The notes beneath the pieces were generated by a model. The model was not told where the DNA came from. It saw nothing but the letters and a program-made list of their open reading frames with translations, and ran no database searches. Below are positions 5,871 through 7,832 of a stretch of DNA of 7,832 bases, piece after piece (the first letter of the stretch is position 1; every line of letters begins with the position of its first letter). The stretch spans positions 1 to 7,832 of the forward strand of contig JAAYAS010000015.1 of NCBI GenBank assembly GCA_012719255.1. Reading direction: 5' to 3'. The stretch comes from Microbacteriaceae bacterium. GTDB lineage: Bacteria; Actinomycetota; Actinomycetes; Actinomycetales; Microbacteriaceae. Both the position numbers and the translations under genes were made by a program.

Positions 5871-7193
5871 ATGATGGATCAGCCCACGCTCGGCCGCGGG
5901 GCCGCGGCGCCGCTCGCGGCCCGGATGCGCCCGCGCACCCTCGACGAGGTCGTCGGCCAGCGCCACCTGCTGCGACCGGGCTCGCCGCTGCGCCGGCTCG
6001 CCGACGCCGACGGGGCCGACTCGGCGGGCACCTCGGTGATCCTCTGGGGCCCGCCCGGCACCGGCAAGACGACCATCGCGCAGGCGCTCGCGAACTCGGG
6101 CGGCCGCCGCTTCGTGCAGCTGTCGGCGATCTCGGCGGGTGTGAAGGACGTGCGCGCCGTCATGGACGAGGCGCTGCGCGAGCGCGACTTCCTCGGCGAG
6201 GGCACGGTGCTCTTCCTCGACGAGATCCACCGATTCACGAAGGCGCAGCAGGATGCGCTGCTGCCCGGCGTCGAGCAGGGCTGGGTGACGCTCGTCGCCG
6301 CGACCACCGAGAACCCCTCGTTCTCGGTGATCTCGCCGCTGCTGAGCCGGTCGCTCCTGCTCACCCTCCGGCCGCTCGACGACGATGACCTCGCCGAGGT
6401 GCTCGACCGGGCGACCGCCGCCGAGCACGGCCTCGGCGGCGACCTCGAGCTCGACGGGGCGGCGCGCGACGCGATCGTGCGGCTCGCCTCCGGCGACGCC
6501 CGCCGCGCGCTGACGACGCTCGAGGCGGCGGCCGCCGGCGCCCGCGCGGCCGAGCGCGAGCGCATCCTGCCCGACGACGTCGAGTCGGCGAGCGACCAGG
6601 CGCTCCTGCGCTACGACCGCGACGGCGACGAGCACTACGACGTGATCAGCGCGTTCATCAAGTCGGTGCGCGGCTCCGATCCGGATGCGGCGCTCCACTA
6701 CCTCGCGCGGATGATCGTCGCGGGGGAGGACCCCCGCTTCATCGCGCGGCGGCTGATGATCCTCGCCGCCGAGGACATCGGCGTCGCCGACCCGCAGGGG
6801 CTCGTCGTCGCCCAGGCCGCGGCCGCGACGGTGCAGCTCATCGGCATGCCGGAGGGCCGCATCCCGCTCGCCGAGGCGACCGTCTACCTCGCGACGGCGC
6901 CGAAGTCGAACGCCGCCTACGTCGCGATCGACGCGGCGATCGCCGATGTGAAGGCCGGCGGCATCGGCCGGGTGCCCCCGCATCTGCGCGATGCGCACTA
7001 CCCGGGCGCGAAGGCGCTCGGCCACGGCAGGGGCTACGAGTATCCGCACGACGCGCCGCTCGGCGTGGTGCGCCAGCAGTACCTGCCCGACGAGCTCGTC
7101 GGCCGCGAGTACTACCGGCCGCTGCCGCACGGCCACGAGCGCGAGATCGGCGAGCGGCTCGCGAAGCTGCGGCGGATCACGCGGGGGGAGTAG
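5871..7193 (+). CDS. rarA: Replication-associated recombination protein A (RarA/MgsA), AAA+ ATPase
   Basis: RarA is a clamp-loader-like AAA+ ATPase that acts at stalled replication forks in the cytoplasm; its homologues are yeast Mgs1 and human WRNIP1. The 440 residues contain Walker A GPPGTGKTT (60-68), Walker B LFLDEIHRF (114-122), sensor 1 AATTENP (143-149), an arginine finger in SPLLSRS (R160) and sensor 2 GDARRAL (208-214). The C-terminal half carries the RarA-specific region, including YDVISAFIKSVRGSDPDAAL, AEDIGVADP and HYPGAKALGHGRGYEYPHD. All catalytic landmarks are intact and the length is usual for the family. Translation probably starts at the first of two consecutive ATGs (5871, 5874). 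The frame is open further upstream to 5688, but that part overlaps the divergent gene and carries no conserved sequence. rpsD follows on the same strand after 206 bases. Confidence 0.96.
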   Translation: MMDQPTLGRGAAAPLAARMRPRTLDEVVGQRHLLRPGSPLRRLADADGADSAGTSVILWGPPGTGKTTIAQALANSGGRRFVQLSAISAGVKDVRAVMDEALRERDFLGEGTVLFLDEIHRFTKAQQDALLPGVEQGWVTLVAATTENPSFSVISPLLSRSLLLTLRPLDDDDLAEVLDRATAAEHGLGGDLELDGAARDAIVRLASGDARRALTTLEAAAAGARAAERERILPDDVESASDQALLRYDRDGDEHYDVISAFIKSVRGSDPDAALHYLARMIVAGEDPRFIARRLMILAAEDIGVADPQGLVVAQAAAATVQLIGMPEGRIPLAEATVYLATAPKSNAAYVAIDAAIADVKAGGIGRVPPHLRDAHYPGAKALGHGRGYEYPHDAPLGVVRQQYLPDELVGREYYRPLPHGHEREIGERLAKLRRITRGE

Positions 7194-7205
7194 GGGTCGG
7201 TCGGA

Positions 7206-7225
7206 CCCGTCGACGGGCTCAGGGG
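7206..7225. repeat. REP-like palindromic sequence after rarA
   Basis: CCCGTCGACGGGCTCAGGGG lies 13 bases after the rarA stop. Its first 12 bases are a perfect palindrome. From memory it resembles the dispersed intergenic motif CCCTTCGACAGGCTCAGGGA found in many high-GC genomes, differing at three positions. It may be a degenerate copy of that repeat, a weak rarA terminator, or both. Only one copy is visible in this window. Confidence 0.4.
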
Positions 7226-7252
7226 CCTTCGGCGGGGGCAGGGGCGCCGTGG

Positions 7253-7258
7253 TAGGGT
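7253..7258 (+). promoter_or_regulatory. Candidate rpsD promoter -10 element
   Basis: TAGGGT fits TAnnnT. A start near 7265 would give a leader of about 135 bases, long for a ribosomal protein gene. No convincing -35 is seen. A second possible signal, TTGACG at 7311-7316, resembles a -35 but has no -10 at the right distance. Confidence 0.35.
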
Positions 7259-7259
7259 G

Positions 7260-7399
7260 TTCAGGTTGTCTGCGGGCGAACGGCTGCCGCACGCGGACGG
7301 CATCTCGCGTTTGACGCCTCGGTTCCAGAAGGAGAGGCGGAGAAGCACCTTGTTCTGCGCGCTCGCGCGCGCCAACGCATATCGAAAGGAAACGACTTC
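7260..7399 (+). promoter_or_regulatory. rpsD leader region
   Basis: This stretch holds a small stem (TGCCG 7285-7289 with CGGCA 7298-7302), a purine-rich run with AAGGAG (7329-7334) that matches a strong ribosome-binding site but has no ATG or GTG at a usable distance, a 5-bp stem with a 4-base loop (GCGCG 7357-7361 with CGCGC 7366-7370), and finally the true rpsD site AAAGGA (7385-7390). S4 represses its own synthesis in other bacteria, so regulation in this leader is plausible but not shown. Confidence 0.35.
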
Positions 7400-7832
7400 A
7401 TGTCGAAGAAGTCGCGGACCCGCTCGAAGGTCCGTCTGTCCCGCGCCCTCGGTGTCGCCCTGACCCCGAAGGCCGCCCGCCTCATGGAGAAGCGCCCCTA
7501 CGCGCCCGGCCAGCACGGCCGCACCCGTCGCCGCACCGACAGCGACTACGCCGTGCGCCTGCGCGAGAAGCAGCGTCTGCGCGCCCAGTACGGCCTGCGC
7601 GAGAAGCAGCTCCGCATCACGTTCGAGGAGGCCCGCCGCCAGCCCGGTCTGACCGGTGAGAACCTCGTCGAGCTGCTCGAGATGCGCCTCGACTCGCTCG
7701 TGCTCCGCGCCGGCTTCGCCCGCACCACCGCGCAGGCCCGCCAGCTCGTCGTGCACCGCCACATCCTCGTCGACGGCAAGATCGTCGACCGCCCCTCGTT
7801 CCGCGTGAAGCCGGGCCAGCTCATCCACGTGA
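7400..7832 (+). CDS. rpsD: 30S ribosomal protein S4 (3' end cut by window)
   Basis: S4 is a primary 16S rRNA-binding protein that starts assembly of the small subunit. There are 144 visible residues of roughly 205-210 expected. The N-terminus MSKKSRTRSKVRLSRALG is the cysteine-free actinobacterial type, with no zinc-binding cysteines in the visible part. SDYAVRLREKQRLRAQYG (48-65) follows, then the S4 RNA-binding domain, entered at about 95 with RLDSLVLRAGFARTTAQARQ and continuing through VVHRHILVDGKIVDRPSFRV. ATG at 7400 has AGGA (7387-7390) 9 bases upstream. Codon use is more selective than in neighbouring genes, with CGT and GGT among the CGC and GGC codons, as expected for a highly expressed gene. 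rpsD is not in an rpsM-rpsK-rpoA cluster here; placement after rarA is typical of actinobacteria. Confidence 0.97.
   Translation, partial: MSKKSRTRSKVRLSRALGVALTPKAARLMEKRPYAPGQHGRTRRRTDSDYAVRLREKQRLRAQYGLREKQLRITFEEARRQPGLTGENLVELLEMRLDSLVLRAGFARTTAQARQLVVHRHILVDGKIVDRPSFRVKPGQLIHV

Noticed and set aside
5838..7292. A 484-codon open frame on the minus strand opposite rarA
   Set aside because: Low-complexity antisense translation with no domain; the plus-strand frame has intact Walker A, Walker B and sensor motifs.
7257..7463. A 68-codon frame starting at a GTG in the rpsD promoter region
   Set aside because: The GTG overlaps the -10-like element, there is no ribosome-binding site before it, and it runs into rpsD out of frame.
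7112..7828. A long minus-strand frame opposite the end of rarA and rpsD
   Set aside because: It covers two real plus-strand genes and their gap; composition is that of antisense sequence.
1..7832. A new defence, toxin-antitoxin or mobile system
   Set aside because: Apart from one short AbiEi-like gene, all genes are conserved housekeeping genes in an order expected for actinobacteria; no toxin, transposase, integrase, CRISPR repeat or base-composition shift was seen.

Overview
The window is ordinary chromosomal core DNA from a high-GC actinobacterium, most likely a member of Microbacteriaceae (Micrococcales). Three things point there: strong G/C bias at third codon positions, proteins that read as actinobacterial orthologues throughout (an S4 without the N-terminal cysteines, a long bifunctional Rel, a membrane-anchored PpiB-like cyclophilin), and the gene order secF / rel / DUF349 / PPIase / rarA / rpsD, which is conserved among actinobacteria. 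Genus cannot be fixed from this segment.

Layout. The left edge cuts into secF (+), which ends at 826 and is followed at once by a strong GC hairpin. The bifunctional (p)ppGpp synthetase/hydrolase gene rel (+, 921-3164) follows from its own probable promoter. It converges, with a 16-base gap, on a minus-strand group: a short AbiEi-antitoxin-like gene (3181-3618), a DUF349 coiled-coil protein (3656-4888) and a membrane-anchored cyclophilin-like protein (5043-5768). A 102-base divergent promoter region separates the last of these from rarA (+, 5871-7193), whose start codon sits where transcription should begin, so its mRNA is probably leaderless. A 206-base gap with a palindromic REP-like sequence and an rpsD promoter/leader comes before rpsD (S4, +), which runs off the right edge.

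How the genes relate. They cover protein export (SecF), stringent response (Rel), extracytoplasmic protein folding (cyclophilin-like protein), replication-fork maintenance (RarA) and ribosome assembly (S4). They form a conserved neighbourhood rather than one pathway. I see no CRISPR array, insertion sequence, prophage, tRNA or new multi-gene defence system.

The points most worth a second look are: (1) the cyclophilin-like protein lacks, in frame, the segment that carries the catalytic arginine; (2) a 17-base promoter/start block is found 16/17 identical and in opposite orientation upstream of both rarA and the DUF349 gene; (3) a perfect 10-bp inverted repeat lies in the DUF349 leader; (4) a short orphan AbiEi-like gene is inserted beside rel; (5) the rpsD leader carries a strong ribosome-binding-like site that serves no visible gene.
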